Below are positions 56,578-64,000 of a stretch of 64,000 nucleotides of DNA, in pieces. Each line of letters begins with the position of its first letter. The stretch's first letter is position 1. Below the pieces are notes generated by a model. The model was not told where the DNA came from. It was given only the letters and a program-made list of their open reading frames with translations, and did not search any database. Made by a program: the position numbers and the translations under genes. This DNA is from Acidobacteriaceae bacterium (GTDB lineage Bacteria > Acidobacteriota > Terriglobia > Terriglobales > Acidobacteriaceae). Location: NCBI GenBank assembly GCA_903642265.1, contig CAHJWN010000014.1, positions 1 to 64,000 of the forward strand, in the 5' to 3' direction.

Positions 56578-57336
56578 CTATCTCCAAGCTACTTTCTGCA
56601 GGTCATCATTCTCTAGTTGCCGCTTCGCCTTCTGTAGAGCTGCTAAGACCTGGACGCGATGCACTGCTGCTCCCTCGCTTTGCAGATAAACCTCCATCTG
56701 TGCGACGGATTCCGCCCAGCGCCGCTTCAACATCAAGGCGTTTGCCCGCAGAAGATGCGTGTCGCTGAAGCTCTCTGGAGCTTTGGCCATCGCCATCTCG
56801 CTCCAGTGCAGCGCAGCTGTCACATCTCCAATGCCGATTGCAGCTCTCGCATGTTCATACGATCCCTGCCATGACTCCGCCTCAGAACCACGCATTCCTT
56901 CAAGTGCAATCGCCGCATCTTCGTAGCGCTTCTGGCCGTTGTAGGCGCTGGCGAGCAACACCCGCGCCCACATGGCATCAGGCTCGATCCGCAGAGCCTC
57001 GGTAACGTTGCTGATAGCAGCCCCGAAGTTATGCTCCTGCACCTGGACGCTTGCGCACAGAAGATAAGCGCTGGTGAACCTTGGTGCGATCGCAATCGCC
57101 TTCCGCAATTCGATCTCAGACTCAGCCGTCCGATCACGTCGTTTCAGCTCCCTGGCCTTTGCAAAATGCTGCCATGCCTTCCCTGGTACACGCAGGTTAA
57201 CGATAGATATCTTGGTGCCAACACCCGAGTTGCCATTGAACTTGACCAACGGTTGTTGTGCACAAAGAGTGGTGCACAAAGCAACGCCAAACCACGCTGC
57301 TTCTGCAATTGATCGTACTCGGATCCAAACGCTCAT
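56578..57336 (-). CDS. Exported TPR-repeat protein
   Basis: A 252-residue protein with a signal peptide (SIAEAAWFGVALCTTLCA-Q). Several tetratricopeptide repeats are seen (AKARELKRRDRTAESEIELR, AISNVTEALRIEPDAMWARV, ALHWSEMAMAKAPES and the following pair). It has no catalytic motif and is presumably a scaffold in the periplasm. GGGAGCG precedes ATG 57336. Unlinked to its neighbours, which are on the other strand. Confidence 0.75.
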   Translation of the reverse strand: MSVWIRVRSIAEAAWFGVALCTTLCAQQPLVKFNGNSGVGTKISIVNLRVPGKAWQHFAKARELKRRDRTAESEIELRKAIAIAPRFTSAYLLCASVQVQEHNFGAAISNVTEALRIEPDAMWARVLLASAYNGQKRYEDAAIALEGMRGSEAESWQGSYEHARAAIGIGDVTAALHWSEMAMAKAPESFSDTHLLRANALMLKRRWAESVAQMEVYLQSEGAAVHRVQVLAALQKAKRQLENDDLQKVAWR

Positions 57337-57491
57337 CGGACGCTCCCTCGCAATACCCGCGAGTGCTGATAATCGGCATCATCTCAACTAAGCTTGAGTG
57401 GTAAACGCCTAATTCCATTGCCAGACGAACCACCGTTCCAAAGCGGGAGGATCTCCGACGCATCTTCATTGATCTCTCTTCCATCGAATGC

Positions 57492-58364
57492 TTGAACCGT
57501 GACCTTCAAACCGTGAACTCGCTGACCTCAGATCGCATCCGTGTCGCCGCCATCGGCTTCCTCAATCCTGCTCCGCTCATGTGGAACTTCGAGCATCCGC
57601 CCAACAATGCCGAGCTCGCCCTGCGCTATCAGGTGACACGCATGAAGCCTTCCGAGTGTGCAGCGAGTCTGCTTGCCGGATCTGCTGACCTCGGGCTCAT
57701 TCCCATCGCAGCGCTAACCCCGGAGCTCGCCATTGTGCCGGGTTCGACGATCGCATCGCTCGACTTTGTGCGTTCCATCCAACTCATCGTGAAAGCCCCA
57801 CTTAGTTTGGAAGGTGTGAGGACGATTGCCGTTGATACAGCATCGCGCAGCTCTATCGCCTACACACAAGTTCTGTTTTCGAAATTCGTAGGCACATCGC
57901 CTGACTTCATACCTGCCCAGGCCAATCCCACCGCCATGCTGCGGGACGCTGATGCCGCGCTGCTCATCGGCGATCCCGCACTGCTGGCGCTCGAGGCACG
58001 CATGGCGATCGAAGGTGAAATCGGACCCTGTCACTGGTTTGACATAGCTCACGAGTGGAAGAGCCGCACCGGCCTGCCGTGGGTAGCTGCGGTCTGGGCA
58101 GTGCGGCCTGATGCCATAAGCAACCGGTCCCGACTGCTGGCTGATCTTGACCTTTCGCGAGAAAACGGCCTTACTCACATCGACGATCTCGTCCGAGAAT
58201 GGACGCCGCGTATCGACCTTGCACCTGCGACGATCCGCACATACCTCACCGAAAACATCCACTACAAGCTTGACGCAGAGTGCCTCGAGACGATCAGTCT
58301 CTTTCGCCGCTATGCGGCTGAGGCCGACGTTCTTCCGCCGCTGCCAGGGATGCTCTTTATGTAA
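57492..58364 (+). CDS. mqnA: Menaquinone biosynthesis protein MqnA
   Basis: Chorismate dehydratase, first step of the futalosine route to menaquinone. It has 290 residues and the periplasmic-binding-like fold. Landmarks are AAIGFLNPAPLMWNFEHPP, the SADLGLIPIAAL block, and GDPALLALE. It has no signal peptide, as expected for MqnA. The start is uncertain: TTG 57492 or GTG 57513, neither with a clear ribosome site. The other mqn genes are not in the window. Confidence 0.85.
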   Translation: MNRDLQTVNSLTSDRIRVAAIGFLNPAPLMWNFEHPPNNAELALRYQVTRMKPSECAASLLAGSADLGLIPIAALTPELAIVPGSTIASLDFVRSIQLIVKAPLSLEGVRTIAVDTASRSSIAYTQVLFSKFVGTSPDFIPAQANPTAMLRDADAALLIGDPALLALEARMAIEGEIGPCHWFDIAHEWKSRTGLPWVAAVWAVRPDAISNRSRLLADLDLSRENGLTHIDDLVREWTPRIDLAPATIRTYLTENIHYKLDAECLETISLFRRYAAEADVLPPLPGMLFM

Positions 58365-58459
58365 GCATCTGCGGCGCCTCAACATTGCTAGAGCAATCTT
58401 CCTGCCACAGGAGTCTTACGCCCCTGGAACCGCGTCCAATTACCGAGAGAAGCCAACCT

Positions 58460-59164
58460 GTGTCCAAATTTCCTATAAACCTCGCGATGGTAGTCATCAA
58501 GGAAGTCGCTAAGCCCCATGTCCGTCATGCGAATAAATTTCTGCACTTGTTGTTTTCCTTCGGGATCTTTGGCCTCTTCTTCGTCTCGATTATTGATTCG
58601 TCGTTTGTTCCGCTTCCGATACCTGGCGTAACCGACATCATGCTTGTCCTCTTCGCAGCCCAGAAAATGAACATGTTCCTGCTGGTGTTTCTGTCAACTG
58701 CCGGTTCTGCTGTCGGTGGCTATCTCAGCTATCAGGTGGGCCAATCTGGCGGAATGGCTTTCCTGGAAAAGCACGTTCCTCCACGCATTTTCAAACGTGT
58801 CTGCGATTGGATGGAGAACCACGCAATCCTGTCTGTAGCGCTTCCGGCGCTGCTTCCACCGCCAATGCCACTCAGCCCGTTCGTTCTGGCTGCGGGCGCG
58901 CTGAAGATGTCACGCACGAAGTTCATGACGACGTTCACCATAAGCCGGCTGATTCGGCACTGTTTCGCCGTGTACCTCGGAATCGCGTATGGCCGCCAGG
59001 TGCTTCGCTTCTGGAACGCATTCTCAGAAAAGTGGGCGACCACCATACTCGTCGTAATCTGGGGCGTCATTTTGGTCAGCTGCGGAATTGCTTTCTTTAA
59101 ACTCTACAAAACCTCGCGCAGCGTCGGTATAGGCTCGCGTCGGCTAGGTCGACTCGACGCATAA
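58460..59164 (+). CDS. DedA/VTT-family membrane protein
   Basis: A 234-residue protein with VTT/SNARE-associated architecture. Helices HLLFSFGIFGLFFVSIIDSSF and the re-entrant-like loop VPLPIPGVTDIMLVLFAA are followed by STAGSAVGGYLSYQVG, ALLPPPMPLSPFVLAAGAL (proline-rich reentrant segment) and two C-terminal helices. The family is linked to lipid scrambling and membrane homeostasis. GTG 58460 has AGAGAAG about 8 bases before it; a TTG at 58385 in the same frame is unsupported. A convergent hairpin follows directly. Confidence 0.82.
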   Translation: MSKFPINLAMVVIKEVAKPHVRHANKFLHLLFSFGIFGLFFVSIIDSSFVPLPIPGVTDIMLVLFAAQKMNMFLLVFLSTAGSAVGGYLSYQVGQSGGMAFLEKHVPPRIFKRVCDWMENHAILSVALPALLPPPMPLSPFVLAAGALKMSRTKFMTTFTISRLIRHCFAVYLGIAYGRQVLRFWNAFSEKWATTILVVIWGVILVSCGIAFFKLYKTSRSVGIGSRRLGRLDA

Positions 59165-59201
59165 AGCACCGCACCCGCTTATCAGAGCGTGATGCGGTGC
59201 T
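59165..59201. terminator. Bidirectional hairpin between convergent genes
   Basis: Perfect 9-base stem AGCACCGCA / TGCGGTGCT with a 19-base loop, between the DedA-like stop and the dienelactone hydrolase stop. There is no strong T-run; it probably serves both genes. Confidence 0.6.
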
Positions 59202-59210
59202 AACTAGGGT

Positions 59211-59897
59211 TTACGCCATATGCGCCTTGAGAAACTCCAATGATCGTTCACGCGCAAGCTTTGCGGCAGCAGGATGGAAACTTGGACGCTGCGCGTTGGC
59301 AAAGGCGTGGTCTGCACCCTCGTACCTATACATCGTGACTTCAGGATGCGCCGCCTTAACTGCATCTACCTGATCGGCGCCAATATGCGAGTCGTTCGTG
59401 CCAAAGTGAAGCAGCACGGGGCAGCCTGGTTCCTCGGTCGCTACCTTGCCAATGCCGCCGGCGTAGTACCCTACAACGCATTTCGGCCACATCTTCAACT
59501 CCGAACCACGCGTTGACGAGAGCCAGCTCATCAGGCCGCCGAAGCAAAACCCCATCACTCCGACGCTCTCGTGATACTCCTTTGCTTTGGTAAACCCCGC
59601 TGCAACGTCCAGAAGCGAGATCCTTGGATCCAACTTCGGATACAGCTCGAACGCTTGCTTCATGCCAGCTTCGTCATATCCAAGCTCAATACCTTTGCCA
59701 AAGCGATCGAACAAAGCTGGTGCAATCGTCACAAAACCATCCTCCGCGTATGCGTCAGCGACCTCGCGGATGGAGCTATTGATACCAAAGATCTCCTGCA
59801 CCACCACCAACGAGCCAATTGGTTGACCTTCCGGCATGGCTACATAAGCATCTAGTTCATGGCCGTCGGCGGCCTTCAACTCCACGGTCTGTCCCAT
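59211..59897 (-). CDS. Dienelactone hydrolase-family protein
   Basis: A 228-residue alpha/beta hydrolase. The triad is C118 (VMGFCFGGLMSW), D169 (LHFGTNDSHIG) and H197 (EGADHAFANAQR), with E36 (VVQEIFGIN) activating the cysteine as in carboxymethylenebutenolidase. No signal peptide. The family includes enzymes for chlorocatechol breakdown and many of unknown use; there is no aromatic-degradation neighbourhood here, so the substrate is open. Confidence 0.9.
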   Translation of the reverse strand: MGQTVELKAADGHELDAYVAMPEGQPIGSLVVVQEIFGINSSIREVADAYAEDGFVTIAPALFDRFGKGIELGYDEAGMKQAFELYPKLDPRISLLDVAAGFTKAKEYHESVGVMGFCFGGLMSWLSSTRGSELKMWPKCVVGYYAGGIGKVATEEPGCPVLLHFGTNDSHIGADQVDAVKAAHPEVTMYRYEGADHAFANAQRPSFHPAAAKLARERSLEFLKAHMA

Positions 59898-59975
59898 ATA
59901 TTCTCCGTTTCCAAATGATTGTTACGTTACATAGATTCACAGTCGAGATGTCTCCATCCCAGCTCTAAAGCAGCT

Positions 59976-61178
59976 TTAGCCATTCAGGCTTGGATGCACC
60001 GGATGTCGTTGATCGAATGCATCTCGGACCGCGTAAAAATCCTGCTTCGGTCTGAACCTGTCGTCAAAAAGCAGCGGTCGTTCTGGCACACGGTCCTGCC
60101 GCGAGTCCTCATGGTTCAGCCAGGTATCGCGGTCCGAAACGCCCCACAGCACGATCACGGTCACCGCCGGTTCACTGAGCACCAGGTCTAAGTAATCCTT
60201 GTAAGTCTGAGCGACTGTCGCGTCTCTCGCGGCGATTGCTGGTGCCAGGCTTCGGTCGTTCACGTCCATCTCCGTGACAAAGACCTGGAGGTCGAGTTCC
60301 CGTACACCCCGGATAAAGCGCAAGAGGCCATCACCGTACTTTGTGCCAGCTGAGATATGTGACTGGACGCCGACTGCGTCAATTGGCACATGGCGAGCAC
60401 GCATGCGTCGCAGCAGCAGCAGGACGGCCTGCCGCTTCGCTTCATCCTGTGCGTTTTCTGCTTCGATCCCGTACTCGTTGTAGGTCAATAATGCCTGTGG
60501 ATCTGCCCGGCGCGCCGAGCGAAACGCCACCTCAATGTAATCGTCTCCTACAAGCCGAAGCCACGGAGAACTCCGAAGCCCATCGGGTCTGCCGTCGCTG
60601 ATCTGGATCGCCTCGTTGACCACGTCCCACGAGTGCATGCGCCCAGCATACCGGCCAACGACTGTTTCGATGTGCGCCTGCAGCAGCTGCTTTGCGTTGG
60701 CCGGGGTTGCCATGGCCGTAAACCACTGCGGGATTCCGCGGTGCCATAGAAGATTGTGACCGCGCATCTTCATCCTGCCCTGTTCGGCAAAGTTCAATAA
60801 CATGTCTGCATCGTCAAAATCGTACCTTGTCGCAGAAGGTCGCAGCGCAGCCCATTTCATCGCGTTTTCAGCAACGATCAAGTTGGCTTGCTCGCGCACG
60901 ACGTTGGTGTAAGCGGCATCATCGCGTAATAAGGAAGGAACGACGGCGAAGCCCGTCAACAAGTCGCCGGCAGCTGCATGGGCCCGCAAAGAAGTCATGG
61001 CACCGGGCGACCTCCCAGCGTTCGCAGGGGCCATTGCGCTAACGGGAACCTTACCTTGATGACCGCGGCATCCTTCGAACAGGCACGCTGATCCAAAGGC
61101 AGCTGCAGCACCTGCCAACATCTGTCGGCGCGACGGCTTTGCAGACATCGCAAGATCCAAATGGCGGCCAGAGGTCAA
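59976..61178 (-). CDS. GH10 endo-beta-1,4-xylanase, Tat-exported
   Basis: A 400-residue glycoside hydrolase family 10 enzyme. Acid/base E189 lies in WDVVNEAIQ and nucleophile E303 in VFVTEMDVND. Other conserved residues are in MRGHNLLWHRGIPQW and the VLWGVSDRDTWL block near the C-terminus. The N-terminus has a twin-arginine signal (SRRQMLAGAAAAFGSACL) and perhaps a lipid-anchored cysteine in FEGC, so it acts outside the cytoplasm. The TTG start at 61178 has AGGAG 6 bases upstream and overlaps the stop of the small gene before it; an ATG at 61148 is the alternative. Confidence 0.92.
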   Translation of the reverse strand: MTSGRHLDLAMSAKPSRRQMLAGAAAAFGSACLFEGCRGHQGKVPVSAMAPANAGRSPGAMTSLRAHAAAGDLLTGFAVVPSLLRDDAAYTNVVREQANLIVAENAMKWAALRPSATRYDFDDADMLLNFAEQGRMKMRGHNLLWHRGIPQWFTAMATPANAKQLLQAHIETVVGRYAGRMHSWDVVNEAIQISDGRPDGLRSSPWLRLVGDDYIEVAFRSARRADPQALLTYNEYGIEAENAQDEAKRQAVLLLLRRMRARHVPIDAVGVQSHISAGTKYGDGLLRFIRGVRELDLQVFVTEMDVNDRSLAPAIAARDATVAQTYKDYLDLVLSEPAVTVIVLWGVSDRDTWLNHEDSRQDRVPERPLLFDDRFRPKQDFYAVRDAFDQRHPVHPSLNG

Positions 61179-61405
61179 TCCTGACTCCTGCCGTCGGCGT
61201 ACCCGCGCATCTCGCTCACCCAGCCTAGAAAGCGGAAGAATTGCCTCTTATCGCTCCAGAACAGGTTCCAAAAGTCCCGCGCTTGCACGTCTTCAGCAGG
61301 CTTTCCAAGGTACGTCTCAAGGCGCCAGCGCAAGTACTCGCTTCGCCATGGAGTTAACCGATCGCCTCGCGTAGCATTCCAAAAAAATTTTACCGCTCCT
61401 AGCAC
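61175..61405 (-). CDS. Small conserved protein coupled to the xylanase gene
   Basis: A 76-residue protein, rich in tryptophan, arginine and phenylalanine. From memory of acidobacterial genomes it looks conserved (AVKFFWNATRGDRLTPWRSEY), without assigned function. It has no signal peptide or metal motif. The GTG start has GGAG about 8 bases upstream. Its TGA overlaps the xylanase TTG (TTGA), and its last codons contain that gene's ribosome site. Confidence 0.6.
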   Translation of the reverse strand: MLGAVKFFWNATRGDRLTPWRSEYLRWRLETYLGKPAEDVQARDFWNLFWSDKRQFFRFLGWVSEMRGYADGRSQD

Positions 61406-61477
61406 TTCAAGCTCCAGTTCAAGCCTAAACTACCGGGAGGGATCAAAGCACTGACTGTGGCAAACGTGCCCTGCCTT

Positions 61478-62383
61478 CTACTTGATGTAGTCGAACAAAC
61501 TTCCCTTCTCAAGCCCGGCAATCACGCTCTCTAACGCTTGCGCCTGCGTCTCTGTGCTGCTCAAACGCGTTGCCACCTCTGCAGGATTCACTGCCACCAG
61601 CGAGCTTAGGGCCGCCGACTGCTGGGTCGCGTCCGTCTGCGCGTAAGTGCTTGTCGATTGCACCTGCGCCAGCGAGGTGTCGATCAAACCACGCTGATTA
61701 CTCACCGTGTTCAGCGCGGTCGTCAATGCCGACGAGTCTGCGCCGATGGTCGTCGCATCTGCACCCGACGTGAAGTCCGTAACAATCTGATTAAGAGCAA
61801 CAAACACGCTTGAGCCAGGCGCGTCGAAGACGCTTGAACCGGCCACGTTCGTCTGTATGTGCTGCCCATTTTCAGTTGTCGTGTACTGCACGGCCGTGTC
61901 GCCGTTGTAGCTGATCGTCGCCGGTGCCGTTGCGGTTCCAGCCGTCGCGGTAAAAGGTCTTATAGAACCTTGGCTGCCCGAGAATATGTATTGCCCCAGG
62001 TACGATGTGTTCGCCAGCGAGAGCACCTGGGTCTGGAGCTGCGTAAGTTGAATGCCAATAGACGTCTTTTGCGCTGTATTGAGTGTTCCATCACCGCCTG
62101 AAATAGCAAGCGAGATCGCGTGCGTGAGCGAACTTACTACCTCGCCCAGCGTTGAATCGGTAACTTGTAGTTTGCTCTGCGCTGTCGCTGCAGCTGAGAC
62201 ATAGGAGTCATCCGCTGCTATCGCAGACCCAAGTACCGTCGCCTGCCCGGCAGCCACCGGGTCGGTCGAAAGGCTCGTCACGCGCAGCCCGCTCGACAAC
62301 TGGCCTGAGAGCTGCGCCTCACTCGCCTGCGCATCGCTGAGCGCACCCACCAGCCCCTGAACATAAAACGGATCAACCCTCAT
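61478..62383 (-). CDS. flgL: Flagellar hook-filament junction protein
   Basis: HAP3, connecting the hook to the filament. It has 301 residues, typical. The N-terminal coiled-coil (ASEAQLSGQLSSGLRVTSLS) and the C-terminal helix (AALSSLVAVNPAEVATRLSS and TETQAQALESVIAGL) are flagellin-like. The variable middle is TSYLGQYIFSGSQGS. It is 29 bases after flgK on the same strand. Ends GSLFDYIK. Confidence 0.9.
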   Translation of the reverse strand: MRVDPFYVQGLVGALSDAQASEAQLSGQLSSGLRVTSLSTDPVAAGQATVLGSAIAADDSYVSAAATAQSKLQVTDSTLGEVVSSLTHAISLAISGGDGTLNTAQKTSIGIQLTQLQTQVLSLANTSYLGQYIFSGSQGSIRPFTATAGTATAPATISYNGDTAVQYTTTENGQHIQTNVAGSSVFDAPGSSVFVALNQIVTDFTSGADATTIGADSSALTTALNTVSNQRGLIDTSLAQVQSTSTYAQTDATQQSAALSSLVAVNPAEVATRLSSTETQAQALESVIAGLEKGSLFDYIK

Positions 62384-62412
62384 CGTCTTCTCCTATGTTC
62401 CTTCATTGCTGT

Positions 62413-63819
62413 TTAGCTGACTGATGTGACCACGCCGAGATTGATCGAGCTCGCAAAAAGTGAATTGATGATGGAGAACAGCTGCGATGCAGCCTGGTAG
62501 GAGCGTTGATATTCGGTGAGACTGGACGCCTCTTCATCAAGAGAGACGCCAGACAACGAATTCCGCTGGGTCGTGAGCTGTGTCAGATTTGCCTGCTGCA
62601 CCGCGCTGTCGCTGGTGGCCTCAGAAGCCGCTTCGCCAATTTGCGCGAGCGTTGATCCAAGATAGCCGGACGCTGTATCGCCATTGGCAATCTTTGCTGT
62701 CCCAAGCGCAGCCAGAGCCGTGGCATTTGTGTTCCCGGAAGATCCTTGACCGGCATCTGCAGCCGCAACCAGGGTGGGGTCAGTAGTTGCCAGGGCGATC
62801 GTGCCTGCTGCTCCGATCGAGGAGATGCCAATCGTGAAAAGCGCCTGTCCAGCGTTCCCGTTCGCATCGATGCCCAGGGCGTTCTGCGTATTCACTGCCG
62901 TGGCAATCGAGTAAGCAAGCGTGTCAAGACTGTTCTGGATGGGAGGCAGACTGGAGTTCAGCGCCGCCAGGGTGCCACCAAGTGATCCGCCCGAAAGTCC
63001 AGTCGACACGTCGACATGATCGGGTCCCGCTGTGATCTTCACGGAACCGTTTACAAGCGACGCACTCAGCTGGTAACTGAGATTACCTGCAACCAGCAAT
63101 CCATTGTTGCTCGTGGTGAGTTCGATTCCGTTGTGGGCTGTCGTGATCTGGTCCAACCCGATGTATTGCGACAACTGCGCGATTGCCGACTGCCGCTGAT
63201 CTTCGAGCACGCCCGAATCGCTACCCTGGGTCTGCACAGCAATCTTCGCGTTAAGATTCGCGATGGTTGACAGCAGGGTATTCGCCTGACCCACAATGGT
63301 CAGCGCATTGTTGTTCAGCCCAGCTGTAATCTCGGCTAGCTGCGTCGAAGCAGCATTGAAGCTGGTCGACAAGGTGGAGGCTGCACTTAGAACCTGTTGC
63401 CGAGTGGACGTGTCGGAAGGATTGTTCGCCAACGCTGTCAACGAGGTGAAGAAAGCGTCGGTTGAAGAACCAATCGCGGTCAGGTTTGAAGAGCTTCTGC
63501 TTGCCGTGAGGCCGAAGATGTCCTGAACTCCGTTCAACGCATTCTCGAGCGTCGAACTTTGTGCCGCCGCCTGCGTCTGTTGCTCCACTCGCTGTTCGAG
63601 AACCCGGTCGCGGATGGATGTGGGCGATCCCGCAGTCACGCCGTTGGCCTGCTCGTACCCGTTGAGAAGGTAGGTGTCTTCGGTCGTGAAGTTTGCCACC
63701 TCACGTGTGTACCCCGCAGTGTTGGCGTTAGCCACGTTGTTCGCCGTAATGTTCAGCGCGGACTGCTCTGCAGACAGCGCTTCCTTCGCAATGTTCAATG
63801 CTGAGATTAGAGAGCCCAT
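62413..63819 (-). CDS. flgK: Flagellar hook-associated protein FlgK
   Basis: HAP1, first junction protein above the hook. It has 468 residues. The N-terminus (SLISALNIAKEALSAEQSAL) and NITANNVANANTAGYTREV match the flagellar rod/hook-family heptad motif. The C-terminus has LDEEASSLTEYQRSYQAASQ. FlgD-like middle domains are present. ATG 63819 overlaps the end of a preceding gene by 13 bases. Confidence 0.92.
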   Translation of the reverse strand: MGSLISALNIAKEALSAEQSALNITANNVANANTAGYTREVANFTTEDTYLLNGYEQANGVTAGSPTSIRDRVLEQRVEQQTQAAAQSSTLENALNGVQDIFGLTASRSSSNLTAIGSSTDAFFTSLTALANNPSDTSTRQQVLSAASTLSTSFNAASTQLAEITAGLNNNALTIVGQANTLLSTIANLNAKIAVQTQGSDSGVLEDQRQSAIAQLSQYIGLDQITTAHNGIELTTSNNGLLVAGNLSYQLSASLVNGSVKITAGPDHVDVSTGLSGGSLGGTLAALNSSLPPIQNSLDTLAYSIATAVNTQNALGIDANGNAGQALFTIGISSIGAAGTIALATTDPTLVAAADAGQGSSGNTNATALAALGTAKIANGDTASGYLGSTLAQIGEAASEATSDSAVQQANLTQLTTQRNSLSGVSLDEEASSLTEYQRSYQAASQLFSIINSLFASSINLGVVTSVS

Positions 63820-64000
63820 TCGTTCCTCGCTTTCCGTTCTCGCAGACCGCGCAATAGCTGAATGCTCTGCTCGGTCGCGATCAAAACCTCTGCCAGAATC
63901 CTCTGCCGCGCCTTGATCGCTTCGATGGGCTCGCGCTCCACCTCAACCAGGCCCTCTGTCGCCGCACTCAACTGCACCGTCAGCTCTTCGATAGCACCGC
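63807..64000 (-). CDS. C-terminus of a FlgN-like flagellar chaperone, cut by window edge
   Basis: About 64 codons in a frame different from flgK, ending RNEWAL then TAA at 63807. The visible part is a charged helical segment (EELTVQLSAATEGLVEVERE then ILAEVLIATEQSIQLL), the pattern of FlgN-type export chaperones, which are usually encoded just upstream of flgK. Identification is by context and composition; no diagnostic motif is visible. Its stop overlaps the flgK start by 13 bases. Confidence 0.55.
   Translation of the reverse strand, partial: GAIEELTVQLSAATEGLVEVEREPIEAIKARQRILAEVLIATEQSIQLLRGLRERKARNEWAL

Overview
The window reads as a chromosomal segment of an acidobacterium of the Terriglobia/Acidobacteriaceae type (Terriglobus, Granulicella or Edaphobacter-like). 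This is inference. The grounds are moderate-to-high GC, dense coding with many GTG/TTG starts and overlapping stop/start codons, a glycine-rich HtrA protease, Tat-exported ferritin-like proteins, a secreted GH10 xylanase and a menaquinone (futalosine-route) gene. Nearly everything looks like core or near-core chromosome. I see no rRNA, tRNA, CRISPR array, prophage or insertion sequence. The only clear sign of decay is a frameshifted HigA-type antitoxin remnant at about 1.9-2.2 kb, next to about 470 gene-free bases.

Layout. 0-6.5 kb: truncated Do-family protease, holB, antitoxin remnant, an Asp-box (YCF48-like) secreted protein, a beta-barrel protein and two paralogous Tat-exported ferritin-like proteins. 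6.7-13.9 kb: prfB with its programmed frameshift, a membrane-anchored methyltransferase, DinB and CoA-binding proteins, a DsbD-type reductase and a cytoplasmic GH13 amylase. 14-16 kb: a cyclic-nucleotide-domain histidine kinase coupled to a DUF4174 protein. 16.2-27.4 kb: a branched-chain amino-acid cluster on the minus strand in transcription order leuA-leuB-orphan-leuC-leuD-ilvD-ilvB-orphan lipoprotein-ilvN-ilvC. A LysR regulator is divergent from it, and a perfect T-N11-A inverted repeat lies between them.

28.5-34.6 kb: an LTXXQ protein, a second beta-barrel, a GNAT acetyltransferase, rlmN with an acidic insertion, an M16 peptidase, a pilin and lolA. 34.7-39.6 kb: a chemotaxis operon made of a soluble receptor with its sensory part at the C-terminus, then cheW, cheA, cheY and cheX. 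39.6-43.6 kb: amidohydrolase, metX and metY, with metY preceded by a terminator and a possible competing antiterminator. 43.6-51 kb: TonB-like protein, Uup-like ABC-F ATPase, small CPxCG protein and a large unusual histidine kinase coupled to an NtrC-type regulator. 51.3-64 kb: rph, a polytopic membrane protein, polyprenyl synthetase, GAF-PAS-GGDEF cyclase, TPR protein, mqnA, a DedA/VTT protein, dienelactone hydrolase, a GH10 xylanase coupled to a small conserved protein, and flgL/flgK with a partial FlgN-like gene at the edge.

How the genes work together. The BCAA cluster supplies both pyruvate-to-valine/isoleucine enzymes and the leucine branch. metX-metY make homocysteine from homoserine by direct sulfhydrylation. 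The chemotaxis and flagellar genes indicate a motile cell. The xylanase, amylase and envelope proteins fit a soil polysaccharide degrader. The most unusual points are the two exported orphan proteins translationally coupled inside the leu/ilv cluster, the LeuA that stops short of the usual regulatory domain, the reversed-order soluble chemoreceptor, the metY leader, and the odd kinase at 48.4-50.9 kb with inverted repeats upstream.
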